From the NCBI RefSeq assembly GCF_000685965.1, contig NZ_JMLE01000010.1, forward strand, positions 62,001 through 126,000: 64,000 nt of DNA, read 5' to 3'. A program made the position numbers and the translations under genes. The stretch comes from Arthrobacter sp. UNC362MFTsu5.1 (GTDB taxonomy: Bacteria > Actinomycetota > Actinomycetes > Actinomycetales > Micrococcaceae). The notes below the pieces were generated by a model. That model had not been told where the DNA came from. It worked only from the letters and a program-made list of their open reading frames with translations, and made no database searches. Position 1 is the stretch's first letter. Every line of letters starts with the position of its first letter. This document shows, piece by piece, positions 1 through 8,175 of this stretch.

Positions 1-2
1 CG

Positions 3-38
3 GACCGGGTGCTGATCCGGATCTTCCTCATCGACTGA
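3..38 (+). CDS. 3' end of an upstream gene (partial)
   Basis: Reading from base 3 gives eleven codons, DRVLIRIFLID, followed by TGA at 36-38. A strong hairpin starts about 60 bases later, which suits the end of a plus-strand gene. Too little is present to name the product. The other frames also stop soon, so the assignment is only plausible. Confidence 0.35.
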   Translation, partial: DRVLIRIFLID

Positions 39-97
39 GCTGGCGGCGAAGCGGAGCGGCGGGGGCCGCAACTGCCCGTTCGCGCTCAACGACCCGA

Positions 98-144
98 CTG
101 CCCGGGCCCGGATCCACCCTGGGATCCGGGCCCGGGCAGCTTTT
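98..144. terminator. Perfect 18-bp stem terminator
   Basis: Arms CTGCCCGGGCCCGGATCC (98-115) and its exact complement (122-139) enclose a 6-base loop and are followed by CTTTT. The stem lies between the end of the upstream plus-strand gene and the end of the minus-strand acyl-CoA ligase. The T run favours termination of the plus-strand transcript, but the symmetric stem could serve both directions. Confidence 0.8.
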
Positions 145-171
145 GGCGGGGGCCTCAACTGTCCGTTCGCG

Positions 172-1737
172 CTACTGCAGCTGTCCGTTAGCCGGGGTGA
201 GTTTCCGCAGGTCCGTCTTCCGGATCTTCCCGCTGGCAGTCCGGGGCATCTCGTCCACGAACACCACTGATTTGGGGATCTTGTAGCGGGCAAGCCTGCC
301 GTCCAGGTGCGCGCGAAGCTGCTCTTCACTCAGCTGGGCACCCTCTCGAAGGGTTACCACCGCCCGGGGAACCTCGCCCCATTTCTCGTCCGGGACTCCG
401 ATCACCGCCACGCTGGCCACAGCGTCCAGTTCGGAGATGGCTGCCTCCACTTCCGCCGGATAGATGTTTTCGCCGCCGGAAATGATCATGTCCTTGATGC
501 GGTCCGAGACAAACAGGAAGCCTTCCCCGTCCTGGAAACCCAGGTCGCCGGAGCGGAACCAGCTGGAATCCGCATAGCTTTCCGCGGTGGCATCGGGGCG
601 GTTCCAATACTCCCTGATGACGTTGGGCCCGGAGATCTGGATCTCCCCCACTTCCCCCACCCCTGCCAATCCGCCCAGGGGATCGGCGATGCGGACGTCC
701 GTAAAGAAGTGCGGCAGGCCCGCGGAGCCCGCCTTTTCCCTGGACCGCGCCACAGGCAGCATGGTGGCCCCGGGCGCGGTTTCGGTCATGCCGTAGCAGC
801 TGGTGAAGCCGATGCCGCGGTCCTCGTAGGCGTCCAGCACCCGGCGTGGAATGGCCGACCCGCCGCAGGTGAGCTTGTCCAGTGAGCCGAGGTCCGCCGT
901 CGGCCAATCCGGATGGTCGCAGAGCATCTGGAACGTGGTGGGAACGCCGTTCAGGGTGGTGACCCTGTGCTGACTGATCAGCCCAAGCACCCGGCCGGCA
1001 TCGAACCGGGTTTCGAGCACCACCGTGGCACCCTTGAGAAGCATCGGCAACAGGCCCATATCCAGTGACGCCACATGGAACAGCGGCGAGATCATCAGCG
1101 CCACATCATTCCGGTTCAGGTCCATGTCAACCACGGTGTTGAAGCAGTTCCAGGTGATGTTGCCGTGCGTCAGCAGCGCACCTTTCGGCCTGCCGGTGGT
1201 GCCCGAGGTGTAGAGGATCATGGCGGCGTCGTCCAAGGTCACGGCCTCATCCCGCGGCGTCGCGGCTGCCGCGTGAAGCACCGCTTCATAGCGTTCGACG
1301 CCGGACGGCAGCTCCGCAACGGAACCTTCAGTGCCGCCGTCGGGCACCACAACAAAGCGATGCGTCACCGCGGTGCCGGCGGCGGACGCTGCCGCCAGGG
1401 GTTCGAGCGCGCCGGCGTTGACCAGCAGCCGCGCTCCGGAGTCCTGCAGCTGGAACTGCAGCTCGGGAGCTGCCAGCCGGGTGTTCAGCGGGACGAAGAC
1501 GACGCCGAGCAGCCCGCACGCGAAGAAGGTTTCCACGAAGGACGGATCGTTCTCGCCGAGATAGGCCACCCGGTCGCCCTTGGCCACTCCCCTGCTGCCC
1601 AGGGCGTTGGCCAGCCGGTCCGTGCGCTCGGCGAGCTCCTCGTAGCTGACGGCACGGCCCGCCGAGACGAGGGCTGTCTTGGGTCCGGACTTCCGGCGGC
1701 GGCGGTGCAGCCAGGATCCAACTCCGTTGTTGTCCAT
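172..1737 (-). CDS. Acyl-CoA synthetase (AMP-forming ligase)
   Basis: A 521-residue member of the ANL superfamily, which activates a carboxylic acid with ATP and CoA. Visible motifs are the P-loop-like LYTSGTTGRPKG (about residue 175), YGMTE, the hinge region SGGENIYPAEVE and the C-terminal catalytic-lysine segment GKIRKTDLR. The start is the ATG 7 bases after AGGAG; the upstream transporter stop is 10 bases away. It is the last gene of a six-gene minus-strand operon with a beta-oxidation-like enzyme set, so it probably makes the CoA ester that the other enzymes process. It would correspond to CouL if the cluster degrades hydroxycinnamates; the substrate cannot be read from sequence. Confidence 0.9.
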   Translation of the reverse strand: MDNNGVGSWLHRRRRKSGPKTALVSAGRAVSYEELAERTDRLANALGSRGVAKGDRVAYLGENDPSFVETFFACGLLGVVFVPLNTRLAAPELQFQLQDSGARLLVNAGALEPLAAASAAGTAVTHRFVVVPDGGTEGSVAELPSGVERYEAVLHAAAATPRDEAVTLDDAAMILYTSGTTGRPKGALLTHGNITWNCFNTVVDMDLNRNDVALMISPLFHVASLDMGLLPMLLKGATVVLETRFDAGRVLGLISQHRVTTLNGVPTTFQMLCDHPDWPTADLGSLDKLTCGGSAIPRRVLDAYEDRGIGFTSCYGMTETAPGATMLPVARSREKAGSAGLPHFFTDVRIADPLGGLAGVGEVGEIQISGPNVIREYWNRPDATAESYADSSWFRSGDLGFQDGEGFLFVSDRIKDMIISGGENIYPAEVEAAISELDAVASVAVIGVPDEKWGEVPRAVVTLREGAQLSEEQLRAHLDGRLARYKIPKSVVFVDEMPRTASGKIRKTDLRKLTPANGQLQ

Positions 1738-1747
1738 GTTTGTGCTC

Positions 1748-3072
1748 CTAATCGACCGCAGTGAGGTCGTTGTTCTTAGACTCCCGCGTCAGCAGGATGA
1801 AGACAATGGAAACCGTTGCCATGACGGACAGGAAGATCACCACCGGGACGATGCTCTGCCCGGAATCCTTGTACAGGCCGGCAACGATGCCCGGTGTGAA
1901 GCCCGCGCCGATCAGGGTGGCCAGCTGGTAGCCCACCGCCGCGCCGGTGTAGCGGGAGGTGGTGCCGAACTGCTCCGACACAAACGCCGCCAGCGGTCCG
2001 TACAGGCTCGAATGCAGCACCAGGGCCACGGTAAAGGCCAGGAAGACCAGGCCGACGTTCCCGGAGCCCAGCATTCCGAACATCGGGAACAGGTAGACGG
2101 TGAACAGTGCCAGTCCGGCCACCATCACGGGCCGGCGTCCAAAGCGGTCGGACAGCCGTCCGCCGAGCAGGACGAACAGGATGGAGATGGCCGAGGCTCC
2201 GGCGAACGCGTACAGCACGCCCTGCTGCGGGGCCCCCTTGGACACCGCGTAGGTGATGGAGAACGTGGGCAGCACCACCTGCAGGCCGAAGCCCGCAGCA
2301 CCGGCAAACATGATCATGATCAGCGCTTTGGGACGGCGGAGCACTTCGATCAGCGGGATCTTGCGTTTGGTGCCCTGCATGCTTTCCTTAGCCACTGCCT
2401 CGGCGAAGATGGGGCTCTCGGAAACCCGCAGCCGGACGAACATGCCCACGATCAGGAGCACGAAGGACAGCAGGAACGGCACGCGCCAGCCCCAGGCCAG
2501 GAAGGCCTCCTGCGGCAAGGCGGAGAAGAGCCCCATCACCACCGTGCCGAGCACGGCTCCGGTGGGGGCGCCGGCGTTGACGAAGGAGGCTGCAAAGCCG
2601 CGCCGTTTGGGATCAGAGTGTTCCAGGGCCATCAGCGCGGCACCGCCCCACTCGCCGCCAACGGCGATTCCCTGGCAGACCCGCAGGAACACGAGGATGA
2701 CGGCGCCCCAGGGCCCGATCAAGCTGGCGCCGGGGATCAGGCCGATGAGCGTGGACGCAATTCCCATCACGGCCATGGAGACGATGAGCATGCCCTTGCG
2801 GCCCACGCGGTCACCGAAGTGGCCGAAGATGATGCCGCCGAGGGGCGGGCGACGTAGCCGGCGGCGAACGTGGCGTAGGCGGCGACGACGCCCACCCAGT
2901 CGTCCATGCCGGAGAAAAAGACCTTGGGGAAGGCCACGGCAGCGGCCGTGGCATACAGCAGGAAGTCGTAGAACTCGATGGTGCTGCCCAGATAGCTGGA
3001 CATGATGACCGTGCGCGCTTCCTTGCGCTTCGCGGCCGTACCCGCTGGCGCGAGCGTGGTGTGTCCTGACAT
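1748..3072 (-). pseudogene. MFS metabolite:H+ symporter, frameshifted
   Basis: Two overlapping frames together encode one MHS-family (ShiA/ProP-like) major facilitator of 441 residues. The N-terminal part starts with MSGHTTLAPAG at 3072 and reads to ...AAGYVARP. The C-terminal part resumes in another frame at ...GDRVGRKGM and ends at 1748. Adding one C to the C4 run at 2842-2845 (G4 on the plus strand) restores the conserved ARPLGGIIFGHFGDRVGRKG loop between helices 2 and 3. The transporter would import the operon's substrate, analogous to CouT. The change is a single homopolymer base, so a sequencing error is as likely as a true mutation; if real, the protein is truncated and inactive. Confidence 0.85.
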
Positions 3073-3127
3073 GGCTGTTCCTTGGGAAGGAGGGACGGGG
3101 GGTGGTGGTGTTGCTGGTAGTAGCGGC

Positions 3128-3583
3128 TTACTTGTAGAAGCGGGCCAGGAATTCGGCCACGACGGCGGGGCGTTCCTGGCCTTCGATCTCGATGGTGTTG
3201 GACACCTTGATCTGGGCGCCGCCCTTGACTTCGGTGACCTCGGCGATGGTGGCCTGCATGCGGATCCGCGAGCCCACCTTCACCGGTGAGGTGAAGCGGA
3301 CCTTGTCCAGGCCGTAGTTCACCTTGGTGGTGACGCCGTCGACGTCGAACAGCTCGCCCCAGAACGGGATGATGAGCGAGAGCGTGAGGAAGCCGTGGGC
3401 GATCGGGGCGCCGAACGGGCCGTCCTTGGCGCGTTCCGGGTCCACGTGGATCCACTGGTCATCGCCGGTGGCGTCGGCGAATTTGTTGATCTGTTCCTGG
3501 GTGATTTCGCGGTATTCGGTCACGCCGAGGTCGGTTCCGGCGAGGGTGAGCAGTTTGTCGAAGTCGACGACGAGATTGGGCAT
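3128..3583 (-). CDS. MaoC-family (R)-specific enoyl-CoA hydratase
   Basis: A 151-residue single hot-dog protein. The sequence has the MaoC hydratase-2 pattern: YREITQEQINKFADATGDDQWIHVDPERA, with the catalytic Asp/His pair, then PIAHGFLTLSLI. Such enzymes hydrate trans-2-enoyl-CoA. The start follows CAGGAGG. The gene lies between the acyl-CoA dehydrogenase and the transporter. In the hydroxycinnamate pathway the equivalent step is hydration of coumaroyl-CoA by CouM. The assignment to the hydratase family is firm; the substrate is inferred. Confidence 0.88.
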   Translation of the reverse strand: MPNLVVDFDKLLTLAGTDLGVTEYREITQEQINKFADATGDDQWIHVDPERAKDGPFGAPIAHGFLTLSLIIPFWGELFDVDGVTTKVNYGLDKVRFTSPVKVGSRIRMQATIAEVTEVKGGAQIKVSNTIEIEGQERPAVVAEFLARFYK

Positions 3584-3670
3584 GTGTGCCTCCTGGTGTG
3601 GTTCTTGGAGTTGCGGAAGTACGACGGCGGTGCGGTGCTTCCGCCGTCGGGTTTCAGTTGCTGTTTGGGT

Positions 3671-4921
3671 TTAGCGGGTGAAGGCGCTTTCGCCGGTGAG
3701 GGCGCGGCCCACGATGAGCGCGTTGATTTCGTGGGTTCCTTCGTAGGAGTAGACAGCTTCGGCGTCGGCGTGGAACCGGGCGACGTCGGTTTCGAGCGTG
3801 ATGCCGTTGCCGCCCACCACTTCGCGGGCCAGGGCCACGGTTTCGCGCATCAGCAGGGACGTCTGCATCTTGGCCAGCGCGGAGTCCTGGTCCCGGTAGA
3901 TGCCCCGGGACTGCTGTTCGGTCAGCCGGACCACCAGGGACAGGGACGATGTGACGTTGCCGAGCATCCTGGCCAGCTTTTCCTGGACCAGCTGGAAGGA
4001 TCCCAGCTGGCGGCCGAACTGCCGGCGTTCGGTCACGTAGCGCAGGGCGGCTTCGAACGCACCGGCCTGGATGCCGGTGGCAATCCAGGCAACATCCGAA
4101 CGCATGGCCCGGAGCATCGCGGCCACATCCTTGAAGGAGTCCACGTTGTGCAGCCGCATGGATTCCGGCACGCGGACGCCGTGGAGGCTGATGTGGGCGT
4201 TCTGCATCATCCGCAGCGCCGTCTTGCCGTGGATCTTCTCCAGCGTCACGCCGGCCGCCTCGCGGTCCACCAGGAAGGCCTTGACCTGGCCGTCGGCCGT
4301 GTCGCGGGCGAACACTGCCAGCACGTCAGCGCTGACCGCACCCCCGATCCAGCGTTTGGCACCGTCCAGGATCCAGGAGTCCCCTTCCCGGCGGGCTGTC
4401 GTGGACAGGCCGCCGGCGATGTCCGAACCGGAGTCGGGTTCGGTGAGCGAGAAGACGCCCTTGAGCGAGAAGTCGACCACCTTCGGCATCCACTCGGCCT
4501 GCTGTTCCGGCGAGGCACCCACCCGGATGGCCGTGCGGAAGAGTCCGGCCTGGGAGGTGTACCAGGTGGCCAGCGAGGCGTCGGTGCGGGCCAGTTCGAA
4601 GATCCGGAAACCCTGGTAGATGCCGCGGGCGGGATTGCTTATTGCGTCCGGGGCGCCCGTGAGTTCCGCGGGTTCCATCAGGTCCAGGTCGATCAGGGGC
4701 TGCGCGAGCTGGGCGGGGAACTCGCCCCGTTCCCAGTAATCGGCCAGCAGGGGCTGCGCTTCGCGGTCGAGGAAGCTGCGAAGCCTGCCCAGGACACGCC
4801 GCTCGGCCTCCGTGAGGAGGGACTCGGCGTCGTAGTAATCGCAGACGCCGTAAAGCCGGGCCTGGTCGGCAGGAGGGGCCTTTTCGGCTGCGGTGGCCTG
4901 CTCAGCGGTGGAGGCGCTCAT
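3671..4921 (-). CDS. Acyl-CoA dehydrogenase (glutaryl-CoA dehydrogenase-like)
   Basis: A 416-residue FAD flavoenzyme that makes an alpha,beta double bond in an acyl-CoA. Seen are the FAD/substrate segment FSLTEPDSGSD, the middle beta domain WILDGAKRWIGG, ERRQFGRQLGSFQLVQ and the C-terminal catalytic glutamate region YEGTHEINALIVGRALTG, which is typical of the GCDH/ACOX branch. A longer reading frame exists upstream, but MSASTAEQ at 4921 is the logical start: it follows the amidohydrolase stop by one base (TGAGATG). With this enzyme the operon could also accept saturated phenylpropanoids; that is inference. Confidence 0.9.
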   Translation of the reverse strand: MSASTAEQATAAEKAPPADQARLYGVCDYYDAESLLTEAERRVLGRLRSFLDREAQPLLADYWERGEFPAQLAQPLIDLDLMEPAELTGAPDAISNPARGIYQGFRIFELARTDASLATWYTSQAGLFRTAIRVGASPEQQAEWMPKVVDFSLKGVFSLTEPDSGSDIAGGLSTTARREGDSWILDGAKRWIGGAVSADVLAVFARDTADGQVKAFLVDREAAGVTLEKIHGKTALRMMQNAHISLHGVRVPESMRLHNVDSFKDVAAMLRAMRSDVAWIATGIQAGAFEAALRYVTERRQFGRQLGSFQLVQEKLARMLGNVTSSLSLVVRLTEQQSRGIYRDQDSALAKMQTSLLMRETVALAREVVGGNGITLETDVARFHADAEAVYSYEGTHEINALIVGRALTGESAFTR

Positions 4922-4922
4922 C

Positions 4923-5816
4923 TCAGCCGTCCAGTCCGAGCAGGCGCACGGCGTTGTGCTTGAGGATCTTGGGCCGGACCTCGTCCTTGAGCGGGAGGTC
5001 CGCGAACGCGCCCAGCCACTTCTGCGGCGTGATGAGCGGGAAGTCGGTGCCGAACAGGACCTTGTCCTGCAGCACCGAGTTGGACATCCGCACCAGGGAC
5101 TCCGGGAAGTACTTGGGCGACCAGCCGGAGAGGTCGATGAACACGTTGGCCTTGTGCGTGGCGATGGAGTTGGCCTCGTCCTGCCAGGGCACGGAGGGGT
5201 GGGCCATGATGATCTGCAGTTCCGGGAAGTCCGCGGCCACGGCATCCAGCAGCAGCGGGTTGGAGTAGGCCAGCTTGATGCCGTAGCCGCCGGGAAGGCC
5301 GGCGCCCATGCCGTTCTGGCCGGTGTGGAAGATGGCCGGCAGGCCCAGTTCCTGGAGGGTGCCCCAGAGGGGATAGAACTGCTCGTTGGAGGGGTCGAAG
5401 CCCTGCAGGCTGGGATGGAACTTGAAGCCGCGGGCGCCCAGGTCGATGGCCTGGCGCTTGGCGCCCTGGATGGCCTCGGCCCCGGTGCGCGGATCCACGC
5501 TGCCGAAGGGGATCAGCACGTCGTTGTTCCTGGCCGCTCCGGCGATCAGGTCCTCGATGCTGTTCGGTTCGTGCTTGAGCTGGGTGCGGGCGTCCACGGT
5601 GAACACGACGGCGGCCATGTTCAGTTCCCGGTACACCTCGGCTATGCGGTCCAGCGACGGCGTGCGGTCCTCGGACTTGAAGTATTTGGCCGAAGCCTCC
5701 GTCAGCTCGTGCGGGAGTGATTCGTGGCCGTGGCCGTCCACTTCGAGGTGGACGTGCATGTCGATCGCGTCGAGCCTCTCGGCGTCGATGCCGAGCTCGT
5801 AGCGGGTGGCAGCCAT
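4923..5816 (-). CDS. Amidohydrolase-2 family TIM-barrel hydrolase
   Basis: A 297-residue metal-dependent hydrolase of the amidohydrolase_2 group (decarboxylases, hydratases and C-C hydrolases). Signature elements are IDMHVHLE near residue 20, FKFHPSLQGFDP, GLPAIFHTGQNG, IIMAHPSVPWQDEA and FGTDFPLI near the C terminus, supplying the metal-binding His and Asp residues. Its stop is one base from the acyl-CoA dehydrogenase start, and only two bases separate it from the SDR gene, so all three are translationally coupled. In Rhodococcus CouO, an amidohydrolase, removes the acetyl unit from a beta-keto hydroxyphenylpropanoyl thioester; this gene is the positional counterpart. Confidence 0.85.
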   Translation of the reverse strand: MAATRYELGIDAERLDAIDMHVHLEVDGHGHESLPHELTEASAKYFKSEDRTPSLDRIAEVYRELNMAAVVFTVDARTQLKHEPNSIEDLIAGAARNNDVLIPFGSVDPRTGAEAIQGAKRQAIDLGARGFKFHPSLQGFDPSNEQFYPLWGTLQELGLPAIFHTGQNGMGAGLPGGYGIKLAYSNPLLLDAVAADFPELQIIMAHPSVPWQDEANSIATHKANVFIDLSGWSPKYFPESLVRMSNSVLQDKVLFGTDFPLITPQKWLGAFADLPLKDEVRPKILKHNAVRLLGLDG

Positions 5817-5818
5817 CG

Positions 5819-6772
5819 CTAGCCCACCTTCACGGGAGCTGCGGCGGGCTGTGCTTCCGGTTTCAGGTCCTCGGGCAGCGGCAGGAATTCCTCGCCCACG
5901 CTCTGCAGCTTGCCGCCGAAGAGCGGGCCGAAGTTCGCCACGAGGTCCTCGTAGCGCCAGCCGCCCTCGCGGTATTCGGTGGCCGCGGCCTCGGGGTGGG
6001 TCCAGAGCTGCAGCCGGTCGCCGCCGGCACCGATGGCCTGGCCGGTAATGCCGGCCGCCTCATCGGAGGCGAGGAACGCGACCAGTCCGGAGACGTCGTC
6101 GGCCGTTCCAAAACCGAGTTCGTGGCGGAAGAAGGCCGGCATGGCCTCGCCGCGCTCGTCCGCTTCGACTGCCTTCTGGAAGTAGGGGACGGTCTTGGTC
6201 ATGGCCGTCGCCGCCACGGGGATGACGGCGTTGGCGGTGACGCCTGCCTTCTTCATTTCCAGGGCCCAGGTGCGGACCATGCCCACGATGCCGGCCTTGG
6301 CCGCGGCGTAGTTGGTCTGGCCGAAATTGCCGCGCTGCCCGGTGGGCGAGCCGATGGTGATGATCCGGCCGGCGATGCCGTTCTCCTTGAAGTAGGCGAA
6401 CGCTTCCCGGGCGCAGGTGAAGGTACCGCGGAGGTGGACGTTGATGACGGCGTCGAAATCGTCGTCGGTCATCTTCAGCAGTGACTTGTCCCGCAGGATC
6501 CCGGCGTTGGTGACCAGGATGTCGAGCCGGCCGAAGTTTTCCACGGCTGCCTGCACCAGTTGCCGGGCCACGTCCGTGCTGCCGACGGGCGCGACGACGG
6601 CGGCGGCCTTCCCGCCGTCGGCCTCGATGAGCGCCACTGCCTCCCCGGCAACCGTTGCGTCGACGTCATTGATGACGACGGCGGCGCCCTGCCGTGCGAG
6701 TTCCCGGGCGTAGGACAGACCCAGGCCGCGGCCGCTTCCGGTGACGATTGCTACTTTGCCTGACAGGCTCAT
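5819..6772 (-). CDS. SDR-family 3-hydroxyacyl-CoA dehydrogenase
   Basis: A 317-residue short-chain dehydrogenase and the first gene of the operon. It has the NAD-binding TGSGRGLG at residues 11-18, NAG (about 92), the catalytic Ser in GSPTGQRG and YAAAK. The extended C terminus (about 60 residues beyond the core) resembles the SDR domain of peroxisomal multifunctional enzyme 2. It should oxidise the beta-hydroxyacyl-CoA formed by the MaoC hydratase, with the keto product going to the amidohydrolase. RBS AGGAG lies upstream of the ATG. Control is probably by the divergent MarR protein through the two palindromes upstream. Confidence 0.88.
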   Translation of the reverse strand: MSLSGKVAIVTGSGRGLGLSYARELARQGAAVVINDVDATVAGEAVALIEADGGKAAAVVAPVGSTDVARQLVQAAVENFGRLDILVTNAGILRDKSLLKMTDDDFDAVINVHLRGTFTCAREAFAYFKENGIAGRIITIGSPTGQRGNFGQTNYAAAKAGIVGMVRTWALEMKKAGVTANAVIPVAATAMTKTVPYFQKAVEADERGEAMPAFFRHELGFGTADDVSGLVAFLASDEAAGITGQAIGAGGDRLQLWTHPEAAATEYREGGWRYEDLVANFGPLFGGKLQSVGEEFLPLPEDLKPEAQPAAAPVKVG

Positions 6773-6833
6773 GGCTGCTCCTTTGCTAGCTGACCTTGTG
6801 CATCCCGGCTCTCGACGTGGGATGCTGTTCTGG

Positions 6834-6868
6834 TATCCATGAAATTATGGATAGTTGAAAATGTCAAC
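6834..6868. promoter_or_regulatory. Two adjacent palindromes, candidate MarR operators
   Basis: TATCCAT-N6-ATGGATA (6834-6853) is immediately followed, with two bases shared, by GTTGA-N5-TCAAC (6854-6868, counting from the end of the first). Both are perfect. They sit in the AT-rich 126-bp gap between the SDR operon and the marR gene, where a MarR repressor would overlap both divergent promoters. Binding is inferred from position and symmetry. Confidence 0.65.
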
Positions 6869-6898
6869 GATTTATTTTGAGGATTATTGGAGTCGGCC

Positions 6899-7381
6899 AT
6901 GACGATCGAGACACAGGGCGGTCAGCGGACCGAACAGGCCCACAAACTTGTGGCCGCTTCCATCAGCCAGGACCTGGGATTTCTCCTGGCCAAGCTGCAC
7001 GCCGCGGGGTCCGTCCTGAACAACAGGGCACTGGCCGAATTCGACCTCAAGGAGCGTTCGTACTCGGTCCTGATTCTGGCAAACAGCGGGCTGGAACCGA
7101 CGCAGCGCGAAATGGCGGACTTCCTCAGCCTGGATCCCAGCCAGATTGTGGCCCTGGTGGATGAGCTGGAGAAGCGGGGCCTCGTGGCGAGGGCTCCGGG
7201 AAAGCTGGACCGCCGGGCAAAGACCGTGACGGCCACCGCCAAGGGTGGAAAGCTGCTGCAGCGGGCCGGCGACGCTGCGCGGCGGGCTGAGGCGGAAGTG
7301 CTGGAAGGACTGCCGGCGGAAGAGTCGGCGCAGCTCAAGGCGCTGCTGCGCAAAGCGCTGTGGGGTGCCGGATTGCCTTAG
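6899..7381 (+). CDS. MarR-family transcriptional regulator
   Basis: A 160-residue winged-helix protein. The DNA-binding region is GLEPTQREMADFLSLDPSQIVALVDELEKRGLVARAPGKLDRRAK, followed by a C-terminal dimerisation helix. The start is taken at the ATG with GGAG six bases upstream; a TTG at 6887 would add four residues. It diverges from the catabolic operon, the usual arrangement for a local repressor released by the substrate or its CoA thioester. It would be the CouR counterpart. Its last bases overlap the converging small gene. Confidence 0.9.
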   Translation: MTIETQGGQRTEQAHKLVAASISQDLGFLLAKLHAAGSVLNNRALAEFDLKERSYSVLILANSGLEPTQREMADFLSLDPSQIVALVDELEKRGLVARAPGKLDRRAKTVTATAKGGKLLQRAGDAARRAEAEVLEGLPAEESAQLKALLRKALWGAGLP

Positions 7382-7620
7382 TGGCCCGGATCGTCAGGGC
7401 GGGAGTGCCTCCGGTGTTCGGCACCGTTTCGGCGCGCCAGCTCGGCCAGGACCACCGGCCACACCAGCCCGGCATGGTTCGGGCCCGGCGTGTTGTCGCC
7501 GTTCCTCAGCAGGCAGGCCAGTGCCTCGAGCTCTCCGGTGGGAACTGACGACAAGGAGGCGTAGGACTTGAAGATGCGCCGCTCGGCAATGCCGGCGAGG
7601 CGGCCGCTGTTCGTGCTCAT
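7378..7620 (-). CDS. Hypothetical small protein
   Basis: An 80-residue product starting MSTNSGRLAGIAERRIFKSYASLSS. Codon bias is typical of the genome from this ATG onward, while the reading frame further upstream looks non-coding, so the shorter start was chosen. The middle reads like a small helical domain (ELEALACLLRNGDNTPGPNHAGLVWPVVLAELARR, written here only to locate it). It has no recognised family. It converges on marR, sharing four bases at the stops. Confidence 0.5.
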   Translation of the reverse strand: MSTNSGRLAGIAERRIFKSYASLSSVPTGELEALACLLRNGDNTPGPNHAGLVWPVVLAELARRNGAEHRRHSRPDDPGH

Positions 7621-7838
7621 GCGGCGCCCGCAGGGGGATCCGTGGCAGCGGGTGCGAAGACGGCGCGGAGTTTTGGGCCCATGGGAAATCCTCAGCAAAG
7701 AATCCGGAGGCTGCCTGCATAACCCGAGGCCAGAATACCGCAGTCCGGCCCCCGGGAACACGGTCCATCAGCCCCAAAATTGCCCGCTGTCGCCGCGGCC
7801 GATCGCGGGTCAGCCTGGAGGGTTTAGTCCTGGAGGGG
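7621..7838. other. Intergenic stretch with a 15-bp tandem repeat
   Basis: No gene is supported here. Near its right edge three tandem copies of about 15 bp occur: AGCCTGGAGGGTTT (7812-7825), AGTCCTGGAGGGGTT (7826-7840) and AGTCGTGGAGGGGTT (7841-7855). The last two carry the arsR stop codon, so the 3' end of arsR appears to have been duplicated in place. Confidence 0.6.
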
Positions 7839-8153
7839 TTAGTCGTGGAGGGGTTCGCCCGTGGTCCGGTGGTCCGCGTGGTTAATGGTCTCCCGGATCA
7901 GCCGGACGAGGTGTCCGTCGTGCAGCGAGTAGATGACATGCCGGCCGTCCTTCCGCGCGTTCACCATCCCGCTGAGCCTCAGCTTGGCCAGGTGCTGGCT
8001 GACCACCGTCCGCGGAACAGCGGCCGCATCCGTGAGTTCGGTGACGCTCCGGGGGCCTTGCGCAAGCTGCCACAGCAGATGCAGGCGCGTGGGTTCGGCC
8101 AGCATCCGCAGCGTGGCGGCGGCATTTTCCAGCAGCTCCGTGCCGGGTGTCAC
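7839..8153 (-). CDS. ArsR-family transcriptional regulator
   Basis: About 104 residues from a GTG start (MTPGTELLENAAATLRMLAEP). The winged helix is LRMLAEPTRLHLLWQLAQGPRSVTELTDAAAVPRTVVSQHLAKLRLSGMVNARKDGRHVIYSL. No Cys pair of the ELCVCDL type is present, so it is unlikely to sense arsenic by the classic site; several His residues occur in the C-terminal helix (HADHRTTGEPLHD) and could bind metal. The exact start is uncertain because the frame stays open into the upstream transporter gene. It follows the MFS gene and probably represses it through the inverted repeat at 9474-9505. Confidence 0.8.
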   Translation of the reverse strand: MTPGTELLENAAATLRMLAEPTRLHLLWQLAQGPRSVTELTDAAAVPRTVVSQHLAKLRLSGMVNARKDGRHVIYSLHDGHLVRLIRETINHADHRTTGEPLHD

Positions 8154-8175
8154 GGGGTGGACGAGCGAGGGCCCA

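Noticed and set aside
1679..2857. Long plus-strand open frame opposite the MFS importer
   Set aside because: Low-complexity His/Gln/Gly/Asp composition typical of the reverse complement of a GC-rich gene; the minus strand carries clear MHS motifs.
3395..4963. 522-codon plus-strand frame opposite MaoC and the acyl-CoA dehydrogenase
   Set aside because: Antisense shadow; no domain motifs, and the minus-strand genes have ribosome sites and family signatures.
7621..7777. N-terminal extension of the small gene at 7378-7620
   Set aside because: Codon use and residue composition change at the internal ATG; two different frames extend equally far, neither with a ribosome site.
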